The position numbers were made by a program, and so were the translations under genes. Of a stretch of 64,000 nt of DNA, positions 42,880 through 51,956 are shown piece after piece. Below the pieces are notes generated by a model that made no database searches, had not been told where the DNA came from, and saw nothing but the letters and a program-made list of their open reading frames with translations. Source of the DNA: an uncultured Thermoanaerobaculum sp. GTDB taxonomy: Bacteria; Acidobacteriota; Thermoanaerobaculia; Thermoanaerobaculales; Thermoanaerobaculaceae. Each line of letters begins with the position of its first letter. Positions within the stretch are counted from its first letter, which is position 1. Where the stretch lies: contig CALHAH010000009.1 of assembly GCA_937934115.1 (NCBI GenBank), forward strand, positions 62,001-126,000. The letters run 5' to 3'.

Positions 42880-44166
42880 ATGCGTAAAACCTGGTGCTGG
42901 GGGCTTTTGGTTTTGTGTGCGCAGCTTGCGACAGCGGAGAGCAACCGCCGTACGCCGGTGGTGCAGGTGGTGGAAAAGGTACGGCCGGCGGTGGTAAACC
43001 TCACCGCCAAACAAGTGGTGCGGCTGCGGGGTCGCAGTCTTTTTGACCAGCTTTTCCCGGAGTTTGCCCCACCCCGGGAGTACGAGACACAGTCTTTGGG
43101 CTCCGGCGTAGTCATCAGCCCCGAGGGCCTTATCGTCACCAACGAGCACGTCATTGCGGGGGCAGCAGAAATTTCCGTGCGTTTCCTTTCGGGGCGGCAG
43201 GAGCAAGCGGAGGTGGTGGGGTCGGATGCCGATTCGGATTTAGCTCTGCTCCGTGTGAACGCCAAAGGCTTGCCGTTTTTGCCTGTGGCGGAACAGGACG
43301 ACCTTTTGATTGGCGAAACGGTGATTGCCATTGGCAACCCTCTGGGCTTGGAAAATACCGTGACCGTGGGGGTGCTTTCCGCCCGCGACCGCACGGTTTC
43401 CTCGCCCCGTAGCAACCGGGTTTACACGGACTTCTTGCAAACCGACGCCTCCATCAACCCGGGAAACTCCGGCGGGGCGCTGGTGGATTTGGACGGACGC
43501 CTCATTGGCATCAATACCGCCATTGTGGGGGAAGCTCAAGGCATTGGCTTTGCCATTCCCGCCAAGCGGGTTCGGCGGGTGGTGGCTGACCTTTTGCGCT
43601 ATGGGCGGGTGCAACCGGCGTGGTTGGGGATCTTCGTTCAAGATTTACCCGCGAGCCGCAAGGGACGGGAAGGGGTGGGGATTCGGGTTGTGGATGTGTT
43701 CCCTGGGTCTCCTGCGGATGGCAAGTTGGGCACTGGGGACGTGCTCCTCTCTGGCAACGGTCGTGTCTTTGCTTCCCGCGACGACTTTGCCACGCTCTTG
43801 GCACAGGTGTCCCCTGGGGAAAGGGTGGAGTTGGAAGTGCGGCAAGGCTCGGGAAGCCGGAAGGTGAGCCTTCGCACCAGTACCCCTCCAGCAAACCTGG
43901 GGGAGCAACTGCTTTCCCGTTACGTGGGGTTGCGGCTCACCTCCCGGCGGGGGTGGGTGGTGGTGCAAAAGGTGCTCCCCAACTCCCCGGCGGACGAGGC
44001 GGGGTTTACCGCTGGCGATGTGCTTTTAGGCATCAACGGCCAGCGAGTCCGAACCCTGGAGGATGTGAACGACATCCTCACCCGGGATTACCTGCGCTCC
44101 TCGGTGCTTTTGGCCATTGGCCACGGCGGCTTCCAGTACCACTTTACCTTTAGGCTTGCGCCTTAA
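42880..44166 (+). CDS. HtrA/Deg-type periplasmic serine protease with two PDZ domains
   Basis: A 428-residue protease for envelope protein quality control. Signal peptide M-R-K-T-W-C-W-G-L-L is cleaved near L-A-T-A-E. The trypsin-like triad is His90 (T-N-E-H), Asp120 (D-S-D-L-A-L-L) and Ser197 (N-P-G-N-S-G-G-A-L). Two PDZ domains follow at about 235-330 and 340-425 (each with G-I or V-V-x-K-V and a carboxylate-binding loop), so this is DegP/DegQ-like and not DegS-like. Upstream in-frame codons exist, but the ATG at 42880 has a GGAGGT site and gives the signal peptide. Confidence 0.92.
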   Translation: MRKTWCWGLLVLCAQLATAESNRRTPVVQVVEKVRPAVVNLTAKQVVRLRGRSLFDQLFPEFAPPREYETQSLGSGVVISPEGLIVTNEHVIAGAAEISVRFLSGRQEQAEVVGSDADSDLALLRVNAKGLPFLPVAEQDDLLIGETVIAIGNPLGLENTVTVGVLSARDRTVSSPRSNRVYTDFLQTDASINPGNSGGALVDLDGRLIGINTAIVGEAQGIGFAIPAKRVRRVVADLLRYGRVQPAWLGIFVQDLPASRKGREGVGIRVVDVFPGSPADGKLGTGDVLLSGNGRVFASRDDFATLLAQVSPGERVELEVRQGSGSRKVSLRTSTPPANLGEQLLSRYVGLRLTSRRGWVVVQKVLPNSPADEAGFTAGDVLLGINGQRVRTLEDVNDILTRDYLRSSVLLAIGHGGFQYHFTFRLAP

Positions 44167-44172
44167 GGCGTG

Positions 44173-44178
44173 TATACT
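44173..44178 (+). promoter_or_regulatory. -10 element of rsgA (leaderless)
   Basis: TATACT seven bases before the rsgA GTG. No Shine-Dalgarno lies between. No clear -35 is seen; the upstream bases are the end of the htrA gene. Confidence 0.45.
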
Positions 44179-44185
44179 TAGCCCC

Positions 44186-45103
44186 GTGGCGGAGGCGCAA
44201 GAGGCCGTTGTTACTGCAGTTTTTGGGCCACTGGTAAGGGTCCACATTGGCGACGAAAACCTGGTCGTCCCTTTTCGCCGTAAGCTCATCTGGCACCGGG
44301 ACAGCGAAGACCGCCGCTTGGTTGTCGGCGACCGGGTGATCGTGCACCGGGACAAGGCGGGTGCGGTGGTGGCTGAGGTCTTACCGCGACAAACCACGCT
44401 TACGCGGAAGTCGCCAGGGGAAGAGCGCCCGCGTGTTATCGCTGCCAACGTGGACCAGGCGGTGGTGGTTTTGGCCGCCAAGCTTCCGGAGCCTAACCCC
44501 CGGCTTTTAGACCGCCTGCTGGTGGCCTGCCACCACGCGGGGATCCACCCCCTGGTTTGTATCAACAAGGTGGATCAAGGCACGGAACTGGTAGAGCCTT
44601 GGCTTTCCGATTACCAAGACGCCGGTTACGAGGTCTACCTCACCTCGGCTCGCACCGCCCGCGGCATGGGCAACCTTACGCGGGCGTTGGCGGGGAAAAC
44701 CACGCTCTTCTGTGGCCCGTCAGGTGTGGGCAAATCGGCCCTTTTGAACGCCATTCACCCTGGCTACCGGCTGCAGGAAGGCTCTATTTCCGATGTCACC
44801 GGTAAGGGCCGGCACACCACCACTACCGCCCAGCTTCTGCCCCTGCCGGGAGGGGGGTTTGTGGTAGACACTCCTGGCATTCGCGAGTTTGGGCTTTGGG
44901 ACTTGAACCCGGAAAAGCTTTCCCAGTGTTTCCCGGACATTGTCGCCTGGGCAGGGTCCTGCGCTTTTTCCAACTGCAGCCACGACCGTGAGCCTGGCTG
45001 TCAGGTGCGACGGGCGGTGGAGGACGGCAAGCTCTCCTCACGCCGTTACACCTCGTACCTGAAGCTCCGCTCCGAGCTGGCGGCCGGCGTATACCGCTCG
45101 TAG
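44186..45103 (+). CDS. rsgA: Ribosome small-subunit biogenesis GTPase RsgA
   Basis: A 305-residue GTPase that checks late 30S assembly. The N-terminal OB-fold (about 1-75) precedes a circularly permuted GTPase, so motifs come in the order G4 N-K-V-D (about 130), G1 G-P-S-G-V-G-K-S (about 178), G3 D-T-P-G (about 228). The C-terminal zinc knuckle C-A-F-S-N-C-S-H-D-R-E-P-G-C (about 255) matches the family. The reading frame extends upstream into htrA, but the GTG at 44186, just after a TATACT box, gives the normal N-terminus. Confidence 0.95.
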   Translation: MAEAQEAVVTAVFGPLVRVHIGDENLVVPFRRKLIWHRDSEDRRLVVGDRVIVHRDKAGAVVAEVLPRQTTLTRKSPGEERPRVIAANVDQAVVVLAAKLPEPNPRLLDRLLVACHHAGIHPLVCINKVDQGTELVEPWLSDYQDAGYEVYLTSARTARGMGNLTRALAGKTTLFCGPSGVGKSALLNAIHPGYRLQEGSISDVTGKGRHTTTTAQLLPLPGGGFVVDTPGIREFGLWDLNPEKLSQCFPDIVAWAGSCAFSNCSHDREPGCQVRRAVEDGKLSSRRYTSYLKLRSELAAGVYRS

Positions 45104-45111
45104 GAGGGGTT

Positions 45112-46368
45112 TTGAGCCTTCCCAACCGCATCCTTTTGGCCCTGGTGCTGGGGGCGGCTTGTGGCATGGTGGCGCAAGCCCTGGTGGGCACGCACCCAGC
45201 CCTGCATTGGACAGTTACCAACCTTACCGAGCCTTTTGGCCGCATGTGGCTTTCCGCTTTGCTCATGGTGGTGATTCCGCTGATAGTGTCCACGCTCTCC
45301 ACCGGCGTTTCGGCCTTGGGGAACCTGCGGGAGGTGGGGCGCTTGGGTGCTTTAGCCCTTTTGTGCTTCCTTTGCTTGACGGCGGCGTCCTCCACGTTGG
45401 GGATCACGGTCATGAACCTGGCGCAGCCGGGTGGTGCCCTTCCGCCGGCGGTGAAGGAGGAGCTTTTGGCCACCTACGGCAGCGAGCTGCAGCAAACCCG
45501 AGAGCTGGGAAGCCGCAGCCTGTGGCCGGAGATGATCGTCAAGCTTATCCCCAAAAACCCGGTGCAGGCCGCTGCCTCGGGGGACATGCTGGCGGTCATC
45601 GTGTTTGCTCTGTTCTTGGGGGTGGGGATGGCGGTCGCGGGCGAAAAGGCTCAGGCATTGGCGGCTTTTCTCGACGCCTTGGCGCACACCACCGTAGCCA
45701 TCATTGGGCTCATTATGCGCCTAGCGCCCGTGGGGGTTTTTTGCTTGATCTTTTCGGTTTCCGCGCGGTTCGGGTGGCGGCTTTTGGTTTCCCTTTCCTC
45801 TTTCGTGCTTTCCGTGGTGTTGGCCTTGGCGGTTTTTCAGTTTGTTTTTTACCCCCTGGTGGTAAAGCTTTTTGCACGGCGCAGCCCCGTGGATTTTTTC
45901 CGCCGCATCCGCTTGGTGATGATCACGGCCTTTTCCACCTCCTCTTCCAATGCCACGTTGCCTACCTCCATGCGCGTGGCCCAGGATGAGCTGGGCATTT
46001 CCCGGGAGGTGGCGGGGTTTGTCTTGCCCTTAGGGGCAACACTCAACATGAACGGTACCGCGCTTTTCGAAGGCGCCACGGTGCTTTTCTTAGCGCAGGT
46101 CTTTGGTGTGCCGTTGTCGTTACCGGCGCAAGCTTTGGTGGTGCTTTTGGCGGTGGTGACGGCTATTGGCGCCGCCGGGGTTCCTGGGGGCTCTATCCCC
46201 TTGCTCATGATGGTGCTGGCCACGGTGGGTGTGCCTCCCGAGGGAATTGCCGTGGTTTTAGGGGTGGATAGGCTTTTGGATATGTGCCGCACCACGTTGA
46301 ACGTCACCGGAGACCTGGTCACCGCTTCCATCGTGGAGCGCCTTTCCTGGTCTCGGTTCGAAACCTAA
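45112..46368 (+). CDS. Dicarboxylate/amino acid:cation symporter (DAACS, GltP/DctA-like)
   Basis: A 418-residue inner-membrane symporter for glutamate/aspartate or C4-dicarboxylates. Family signatures are the serine-rich re-entrant loop S-S-S-N-A-T-L-P-T-S (about 283), the N-M-N-G-T-A-L-F helix (about 308), and the second loop G-A-A-G-V-P-G-G-S (about 345). The start is TTG at 45112 with an AGGAGGGG site, eight bases after rsgA, so the genes share a transcript. Which substrate is carried cannot be said. Confidence 0.9.
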   Translation: MSLPNRILLALVLGAACGMVAQALVGTHPALHWTVTNLTEPFGRMWLSALLMVVIPLIVSTLSTGVSALGNLREVGRLGALALLCFLCLTAASSTLGITVMNLAQPGGALPPAVKEELLATYGSELQQTRELGSRSLWPEMIVKLIPKNPVQAAASGDMLAVIVFALFLGVGMAVAGEKAQALAAFLDALAHTTVAIIGLIMRLAPVGVFCLIFSVSARFGWRLLVSLSSFVLSVVLALAVFQFVFYPLVVKLFARRSPVDFFRRIRLVMITAFSTSSSNATLPTSMRVAQDELGISREVAGFVLPLGATLNMNGTALFEGATVLFLAQVFGVPLSLPAQALVVLLAVVTAIGAAGVPGGSIPLLMMVLATVGVPPEGIAVVLGVDRLLDMCRTTLNVTGDLVTASIVERLSWSRFET

Positions 46369-46430
46369 CTCTTTGCGCTAGAGCAAGTGATAGCCTCATG
46401 GGACAACCCATATTTGCCGGGGGAGGACCT

Positions 46431-47486
46431 ATGGCTCGACGCTACCCGGTAATCCGAACCCGGCGGTATTGGCAAGGGGCGTTTTTCTTTTGGACTTTGT
46501 TTATCGGCACGCTTTTTACGCTATGGGTTTTGGCCCATATGCGGGGGGCAACGCCCCCCGTGAACCGTCCCCCCGGCGTGGAAGGTTTTCTCCCAATTTC
46601 CGCTTTGATGTCGCTGAGGCTTTGGCTTTCGGGAGGTGGGGTGCACCCGGTGCACCCAGCAGGCTTGGCGATTCTGTTGGGCGCTATTTTAATGAGCGCC
46701 GTGGTGGCGCGTTCTTTTTGCTCTCATGTGTGCCCGGTGGGAGCTGTTTCCGAGTGGCTAGGTCGTTTGGGTCGAAGGCTCATGGGTCGGACCTGGGAGC
46801 TGCCCCGGTTTCTGGATGTCATCTTGCGGTCGGTGAAGTGGCTTCTCTTGGCCTTTTTTGTTTGGGCAACGTGGGTCTCCATGAGCCTCACGCAGGTTCG
46901 TCATTTCCTGGATAGCCCCTATAACCGCGTGGCAGATGTGAAGATGCTGCTGTTCTTTGCGCAACCCTCCCGCGTGACCATTGCCGTTTTGGGGGTACTG
47001 GTGGTGGGTTCGGTGCTGGTTCGCGACTTTTGGTGTCGCTATTTTTGCCCTTACGGGGCGCTGGTGGGGGTTTTTGGTCTTTTGGCTCCCTTTAAAATCA
47101 CCCGCAACCCCCAGACCTGCACCAGCTGTCAGCTGTGCACCAAGGTTTGCCCGGCGCGTTTACCGGTGCATCGGTTAGAGCGGGTGCGCTCTTTAGAGTG
47201 CACAGGCTGCCAGGACTGCGTGGCGGTGTGCCCCGTGTCCCACTGTTTACGGCTTACAGCGTACAGCCGCTTCCCGTTGCGCCCGGCCCATGGGGTGCTG
47301 CTAGCCGTGGCCGTGTACTTCGTTGTCACGGTGGGTTTCCGTGTGGCCGGTCACTGGCGGGGGATCGTTCCGGAAGAGGAGTACGCGAGGCGGATCCCCG
47401 AAATCCACTCCCCGCTGTATACGCATGTGGGGGGCATGGCCCCCGTGGAAAGTGAACCCGTACCGCCCCTGAAGGGTGCCCATTAG
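46431..47486 (+). CDS. NapH-like membrane 4Fe-4S protein
   Basis: A 351-residue inner-membrane protein with about five helices. It shows the NapH/NosR/CcoG-type cysteine layout: two membrane-proximal C-x3-C-P pairs (C-S-H-V-C-P-V-G-A at about 98 and C-R-Y-F-C-P-Y-G-A at about 204) and then two cytoplasmic 4Fe-4S sets, C-T-S-C-Q-L-C-T-K-V-C-P and C-T-G-C-Q-D-C-V-A-V-C-P. Such proteins take electrons from menaquinol and pass them to periplasmic or cytoplasmic partners. No napG, nosR or nitrate-reductase gene is near, so the partner is unknown. The ATG at 46431 follows GGGGGAGG. Confidence 0.85.
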   Translation: MARRYPVIRTRRYWQGAFFFWTLFIGTLFTLWVLAHMRGATPPVNRPPGVEGFLPISALMSLRLWLSGGGVHPVHPAGLAILLGAILMSAVVARSFCSHVCPVGAVSEWLGRLGRRLMGRTWELPRFLDVILRSVKWLLLAFFVWATWVSMSLTQVRHFLDSPYNRVADVKMLLFFAQPSRVTIAVLGVLVVGSVLVRDFWCRYFCPYGALVGVFGLLAPFKITRNPQTCTSCQLCTKVCPARLPVHRLERVRSLECTGCQDCVAVCPVSHCLRLTAYSRFPLRPAHGVLLAVAVYFVVTVGFRVAGHWRGIVPEEEYARRIPEIHSPLYTHVGGMAPVESEPVPPLKGAH

Positions 47487-48754
47487 GAGCGAGCCTCCAT
47501 TTCCCTAATCTTCAGGCCCAGGGCCACCACCGCCAGAAGGATCACCACCAGCGAAACCTTAAGCCCGTTATGGCGGAAGCGGAGCTCCTTTTCGGCGGCT
47601 TCGGCATCCTTTTCGGCCTTGGCCAGCACCGCTTGCGCCTCATCGGTCTTGGCGGTAACGCGCTGGGGGTTGACGGTGTGCACCTCGTTGCGCGCCAAAA
47701 CCAGCGCTTGGTGGGCTTCTTCCAGCTTCACCGTCGCTTCATCCATAAGCATGCCCCGCCGCTCTAATTGTTCCACCCGCTGGTGCACGCGTTCCATGCG
47801 TTCTACCGTACCCGCAAGCGCTTGGAACAACGCCTGCGCTACCTGTGCACCTAGGTCGCCCGCCACGTGGCAGTTGCCGCACACTTGACCCTCCCCTACG
47901 CCAATCCATTGGTCTTGAGGTTGCAGGACCTTGTGATTTGAGTGGCAAGCCTCGCAGGCGGGCTGCTCCATCGCAGCAAAAGCGTCCTTATGGGGCGAAA
48001 GGTCAAAGGCCTCGCGTTGCGTGAGGTGACACGTACCGCACACGTTGGAAACCGAAGATACCCCTGGTGGCGTTGCCCCGTGGGAGCCGTGGCAGTCGTT
48101 GCAGGTGGGGGCGGAAAGGTCGTTTTTCACGGTCAGCGCTTGGTAGTGCACCGACTGCTTGTACTCCTCAATTTCCGTGCCGGCAATACCGTACTGCTTC
48201 ATTAAAGCCACATCCCCATGGCAGCGGGCACAGGTTTCCACAATACGGCTGGGGTACACGGGGGAGCGTGCATCACCCGCTGGTAGCACGCCGTGAGCCC
48301 CATGGCACGAGGCGCAGGTGGCGACTCTGCCGTCACCCTTGACCAAAGCCAATCCGTGTCTTGAGGTCTTGTACTGCGCCCACTGATCCGTGGGGATATT
48401 GGGGGCATAACGCAGCATGAAGGCAGCATCGCTATGGCAGCTGCCACAGACCTCTGGGACCTTCTGCGGTGGAATTTTCCCTACGAACCCCTTTTTCGGG
48501 TCCATGGCCACATCTGGGTCCTCGGCAGTGGGGTCCCCCCCGTGGCAACCGGCGCACGTGATGCCCTGGCGGTGGTGGATGTCCTGGGCGGCTTGCAGTG
48601 CCGGCTGCTGCAGGCGGGGCTCGTCCAAGGCTTGATGGCACGCCGTGCACTGATCCTGCGCGGGTTTCCCCGGGATCCCCACTACCCGAGGCAAGGGACC
48701 AGCCAGCCCTGGGCTGGCCACCAGCGTGACAGCGAAAAGTGCGAGTAACCTCAT
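47483..48754 (-). CDS. Membrane-anchored nonaheme cytochrome c of a Rieske/cytochrome b complex
   Basis: A 423-residue protein with a signal peptide (M-R-L-L-A-L-F-A-V, cleaved near G-L-A-G), nine C-x-x-C-H sites in the first 300 residues, a helical coiled-coil region (about 300-395) and one C-terminal membrane helix (about 400-415). It takes the place that cytochrome c1 or f holds in ordinary complexes. The ATG at 48754 overlaps the cytochrome b stop as ATGA, so the two are translated together. It should accept electrons from the Rieske centre and hand them to periplasmic multiheme carriers. Confidence 0.9.
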   Translation of the reverse strand: MRLLALFAVTLVASPGLAGPLPRVVGIPGKPAQDQCTACHQALDEPRLQQPALQAAQDIHHRQGITCAGCHGGDPTAEDPDVAMDPKKGFVGKIPPQKVPEVCGSCHSDAAFMLRYAPNIPTDQWAQYKTSRHGLALVKGDGRVATCASCHGAHGVLPAGDARSPVYPSRIVETCARCHGDVALMKQYGIAGTEIEEYKQSVHYQALTVKNDLSAPTCNDCHGSHGATPPGVSSVSNVCGTCHLTQREAFDLSPHKDAFAAMEQPACEACHSNHKVLQPQDQWIGVGEGQVCGNCHVAGDLGAQVAQALFQALAGTVERMERVHQRVEQLERRGMLMDEATVKLEEAHQALVLARNEVHTVNPQRVTAKTDEAQAVLAKAEKDAEAAEKELRFRHNGLKVSLVVILLAVVALGLKIREMEARS

Positions 48755-49821
48755 TGGAACACCCCCAAGTACGAAAGCGCGGTAAAGGCAGCGATGTAGA
48801 GCACCACCCCCCAACCCACGACGAGCGCAAACAAGCTTTTCTCGCCTCGCACCCGTTTTCTGTCCCACAAAGGCGCAAGAAACCAGAAAAGCCCACCGAC
48901 GGAAAAAGCTGCCAAGCCCAAAATTTCCCCTTCTATTCCGAGGACTTTGGCGGGCAAAAGCTTAAGGGTCTCAAACATGAACAGGAAGTACCACTCAGGC
49001 TTGATGCCGGCGGGGGCTGGTGCAAAGGGGTCCGCTTTTTTGCCCAGCTCCCATGGGAAGAAAGCTGCCAAAGCTGCCAAAAGTGCCAAACCTACCAGCC
49101 ACACCATGAACTCCCGCAGCACAAAGTTGGGGAAAAAGGGCCGGGGTGGCAGCTTGGGTTCCTCTTGAGGTTCATGCATGCCTTGCCTCTGGATAAAGGC
49201 CAGGTGCAGGAGAATCAGGAAGGTGCTGATCATGGGTAGCACCGCCACATGGATGCCAAAGAAACGCGTAAGCGTAGCACCAGTGACATCTTCCCCACCC
49301 CGCAAAACGCGCAGGAGCCAGTGGCCAATGAAGGGCACTTTGGAAACCATGTCGGTACCCACCCGCGTGGCAAAGAAGGCCAGCTCGTTCCAGGGCAAGA
49401 GGTAGCCAGAGAAACCAAAGCCCAAGGCCAAAAGCAAGAGGGCAACACCGGTCCACCAGGTGAGTTCCCTGGGCTTTACGTAAGCGCCGGCGAAGTAAAC
49501 GGTAAACATGTGGATAAAGGCGGAGGCGATCATGAGGTTTGCCGACCACGAGTGAATGGAGCGGATAAGCCAACCGAAGGGTACGCGGGTCATGATGAAC
49601 TGCACGCTTTCGAAAGCGGCTTCGGCGGTGGGGCGGTAGTAAAGGAGCAGGAGGATGCCGGTGGCCACCTGGATTAGGAAAAAAAACAGCGTGAGCCCGC
49701 CAAAATAATACATCCAGTCATGGCGATGCCGGGGGACCGCCTTTTGTTTGGCAAAGTCCACAAGGGGTTGCAGCTCGTAACGCTCATCTAAGGCTTGCCA
49801 CAGCTTTTCAATGAGTTTCAT
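48751..49821 (-). CDS. Cytochrome b of a menaquinol:cytochrome c oxidoreductase (b6f-like, fused)
   Basis: A 356-residue protein combining the four-helix heme-binding part and the subunit-IV-like part. Two His pairs coordinate b hemes: H-x13-H in the second helix (S-I-H-S-W-S ... F-I-H) and H-x14-H in the fourth (G-I-H-V-A-V ... L-L-H). The 14-residue spacing in the second pair is the b6f type. The quinol-oxidation motif P-E-W-Y is present (about residue 280). A GTG five codons upstream is possible; I chose the ATG at 49821. It lies between the Rieske gene and the nonaheme gene, forming a three-subunit complex. Confidence 0.94.
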   Translation of the reverse strand: MKLIEKLWQALDERYELQPLVDFAKQKAVPRHRHDWMYYFGGLTLFFFLIQVATGILLLLYYRPTAEAAFESVQFIMTRVPFGWLIRSIHSWSANLMIASAFIHMFTVYFAGAYVKPRELTWWTGVALLLLALGFGFSGYLLPWNELAFFATRVGTDMVSKVPFIGHWLLRVLRGGEDVTGATLTRFFGIHVAVLPMISTFLILLHLAFIQRQGMHEPQEEPKLPPRPFFPNFVLREFMVWLVGLALLAALAAFFPWELGKKADPFAPAPAGIKPEWYFLFMFETLKLLPAKVLGIEGEILGLAAFSVGGLFWFLAPLWDRKRVRGEKSLFALVVGWGVVLYIAAFTALSYLGVFQ

Positions 49822-49825
49822 GGCC

Positions 49826-50269
49826 TCAGGCTCCACGGGTGACGTAAATGTCGTCGCCGACGATATCCACCTTATACGTCTCCAGGGGCCGGGGAGGGGG
49901 ACCTTGGATGTTCTTGCCCTGGAGATCGTAGTGCCCGTTATGGCAGGCGCACCAAATGTGCTGGAAATCGGCGCGATACTGAACCGTGCAATTCAAATGG
50001 GTACAAATCCCGGAAAACGCCCGTACCTCGCCCCCTTGGGTGCGTACCAGGATCCCCGGTTTCGCCCCAAACCGGAAGATCTTGCCGCTGTTGGGTGGCA
50101 GCTCTGACAACTTGCCAGCGAGGACGCGGTTGGTGGGTGCTTCAGCCACCTCCGGTGGCAACACGTAACGAAAGACAGGGTAAAGGGCAGCCACCACGGT
50201 GGCCCCCAGGGATGTTCCCAAAAGCCAATTGATAAAGCCTTTGCGAGAGATCTTGTTCCCCGTGTCCAT
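49826..50269 (-). CDS. Rieske 2Fe-2S subunit
   Basis: A 147-residue protein with an N-terminal membrane helix (about 12-35) after a short Tat-like basic start (S-R-K-G-F). The cluster ligands are in C-T-H-L-N-C and C-A-C-H-N-G-H-Y-D, the standard Rieske boxes with the disulfide-forming cysteines. It is the first gene of the three-gene quinol oxidase operon. The ATG at 50269 follows a GGGGGGAG site and is preferred over an earlier in-frame codon. Confidence 0.95.
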   Translation of the reverse strand: MDTGNKISRKGFINWLLGTSLGATVVAALYPVFRYVLPPEVAEAPTNRVLAGKLSELPPNSGKIFRFGAKPGILVRTQGGEVRAFSGICTHLNCTVQYRADFQHIWCACHNGHYDLQGKNIQGPPPRPLETYKVDIVGDDIYVTRGA

Positions 50270-50296
50270 GGCTCCCCCCACGCAGCAATCTGGGTA

Positions 50297-50325
50297 ATTT
50301 TTTGAGACTGTTTCACTGTTGTCAA
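50297..50325 (-). promoter_or_regulatory. Sigma-70 promoter of the Rieske-cytochrome b-nonaheme operon
   Basis: Minus-strand perfect -35 TTGACA (50320-50325), 17-base spacer, -10 AAAAAT (50297-50302). The leader to the Rieske ATG is about 20 bases and holds the ribosome site. Confidence 0.7.
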
Positions 50326-50380
50326 GGTCTCGCCCGCTCACGATGACCCTTCCCTAGGGTACCCTACTGGCGGAGGTGCC

Positions 50381-51172
50381 ATGAGGATTATGTTCGTAGG
50401 TGACGTGGTAGGAAAGGTGGGGCGACGGGTGCTAAAAGAGCTTTTGCCACGGGTGATAGCGGAGCTGGCCCCCGATTTCGTGGTGGTCAACGTGGAAAAC
50501 GCGGCAGGGGGGTTCGGCCTGACCGCAGATGTTTGGTGGGAGCTGGCCTCGCTACCGGTGGATGTGTTCACCTCCGGCAATCACATTTGGGACAAGAAAG
50601 AAACAGCAAGCCTTTTGGACCGCGAGCCGCGGCTTCTGCGGCCTGCCAACTACCCGGAGGGCAACCCTGGGCGCGGCCTGTGTGTGGTGCCTTGCAAGAA
50701 AAACGGCGTGCCGGTAGCAGTGCTGAACCTGCAGGGTCTAACCTTTATGACGCCCATGGAGTCCCCTTTTCGCACCGCCGACCGTCTTTTGGCTACCCTT
50801 CCTCCCGATGTTCGCGTCATCATCGTGGATATGCACGCTGAGGCCACTTCCGAAAAACAGGCCATGGGCTGGTATTTGGACGGCCGGGTAAGCCTGGTGG
50901 TGGGCACCCACACGCACGTGCCTACTGCTGACGAGAGAATCTTGCCGCAGAACACTGCCTACCTCACGGATGTGGGTATGACCGGTCCTTACGAAAGCGT
51001 CATAGGCTTCAAGCCCAAGGAGGTGCTTGAGCGTTTCCTTTACGCCACGCCGCGACCCTTGGAACCCGCCACGCAAGGAGGGGCGTTGTCTGCAGTTGTG
51101 GTGGATGTGGACGCAAAAAGCGGCAAAGCGGCAGCCATCGCCCGGGTCTTCTGCCGCGAAAGGGAAAGCTAA
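50381..51172 (+). CDS. YmdB-family metallophosphoesterase (2',3'-cyclic nucleotide phosphodiesterase type)
   Basis: A 263-residue enzyme of the TIGR00282/YmdB family. The metal ligands are visible at the N-terminus: G-D-V-V-G (Asp8), N-V-E-N-A-A-G-G (about 39), S-G-N-H-I-W-D (about 66-72), and the later D-M-H-A-E-A and G-T-H-T-H-V-P-T-A-D. B. subtilis YmdB hydrolyses cyclic nucleotides and affects cell-fate decisions; the role here is unknown. A GGAGGT site precedes the ATG. Two envelope glycosyltransferases follow on the same strand. Confidence 0.93.
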   Translation: MRIMFVGDVVGKVGRRVLKELLPRVIAELAPDFVVVNVENAAGGFGLTADVWWELASLPVDVFTSGNHIWDKKETASLLDREPRLLRPANYPEGNPGRGLCVVPCKKNGVPVAVLNLQGLTFMTPMESPFRTADRLLATLPPDVRVIIVDMHAEATSEKQAMGWYLDGRVSLVVGTHTHVPTADERILPQNTAYLTDVGMTGPYESVIGFKPKEVLERFLYATPRPLEPATQGGALSAVVVDVDAKSGKAAAIARVFCRERES

Positions 51173-51176
51173 GGCG

Positions 51177-51953
51177 ATGGGGCGAGAAATGCTGGAGCTT
51201 TCGGTGCTCATCACCGCCAAAAACGAGGAGGCAACCCTCCCCGGCGCTTTGGCTTCGGTGGCTGGTTGGGCCGCAGAGGTGGTGGTGGTGGTGGATGCGG
51301 CGTCCACCGATCGCACGGAGGAGTTGGCGCGGGAAGCCGGGGCTCGCGTGTGCCGTAACCCTTTTCTGTCATCGGCGCAGCAAATAAACTTTGGCCTCCA
51401 GCTTTGTTGCAACCCTTGGGTTTTGGTGTTGGACGCAGACGAACGGGTAAGCCCACAGTTGGCGGCTGCCGTGTCAGGCGAGCTTGCGCACCCCTGCGCT
51501 GACGCCTACGCCTTTCGCCGGGTCAACTGGGCCTTGGGCAAGCCGGTACGGTTTGGGGACTGGGGGTGGGACTGGGTGGTGCGGCTGGTGCGTCGGGAAA
51601 CCCGATTTGAGGAACGGGCGGTGCACGGGGTCCCGCTGGTGACACGAGTGGGGAAGCTCGCAGGCCATTTGGAGCACTGGACTTTTCGTTCCTTTGACCA
51701 GTACCTGCCCAAGGTAGTGGACTACGCCATTCGCGGGGCGGCACACGTTTTGGCTGAGGGCAAACGGTGCAGTGTCCTTACGGCGGTGGCCCGGGCTGAG
51801 TGGCGGTTTGTGCGCTCCTATGTGCTGCGTTTGGGGTTTCTCGATGGACAGGTGGGCCTCATTCTGGCGGTGTTGGCGGCCTATGGCACGTTCCTCAAGT
51901 GGGCCATGGTGGCCTCGGGCATGGACGCGTCCGCTGCTGGCCCCGTAAAGTAA
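51177..51953 (+). CDS. Glycosyltransferase family 2 (KdtX/WaaE-like)
   Basis: A 258-residue GT2 enzyme. It opens with L-S-V-L-I-T-A-K-N-E-E, has V-V-V-V-D-A-A-S-T-D-R-T-E-E and the D-x-D-like L-D-A-D-E-R metal site (about residues 90-94), then a W-x-W-D-W acceptor region. The short length and these motifs fit the WaaE/KdtX group that adds sugar to the lipopolysaccharide core. Starts at 51177 (ATG-GGG-CGA) or 51189 (ATG-CTG-GAG) are both possible. It lies four bases after the ymdB-like gene and three bases before a GT9 gene. Confidence 0.85.
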   Translation: MGREMLELSVLITAKNEEATLPGALASVAGWAAEVVVVVDAASTDRTEELAREAGARVCRNPFLSSAQQINFGLQLCCNPWVLVLDADERVSPQLAAAVSGELAHPCADAYAFRRVNWALGKPVRFGDWGWDWVVRLVRRETRFEERAVHGVPLVTRVGKLAGHLEHWTFRSFDQYLPKVVDYAIRGAAHVLAEGKRCSVLTAVARAEWRFVRSYVLRLGFLDGQVGLILAVLAAYGTFLKWAMVASGMDASAAGPVK

Positions 51954-51956
51954 GGT

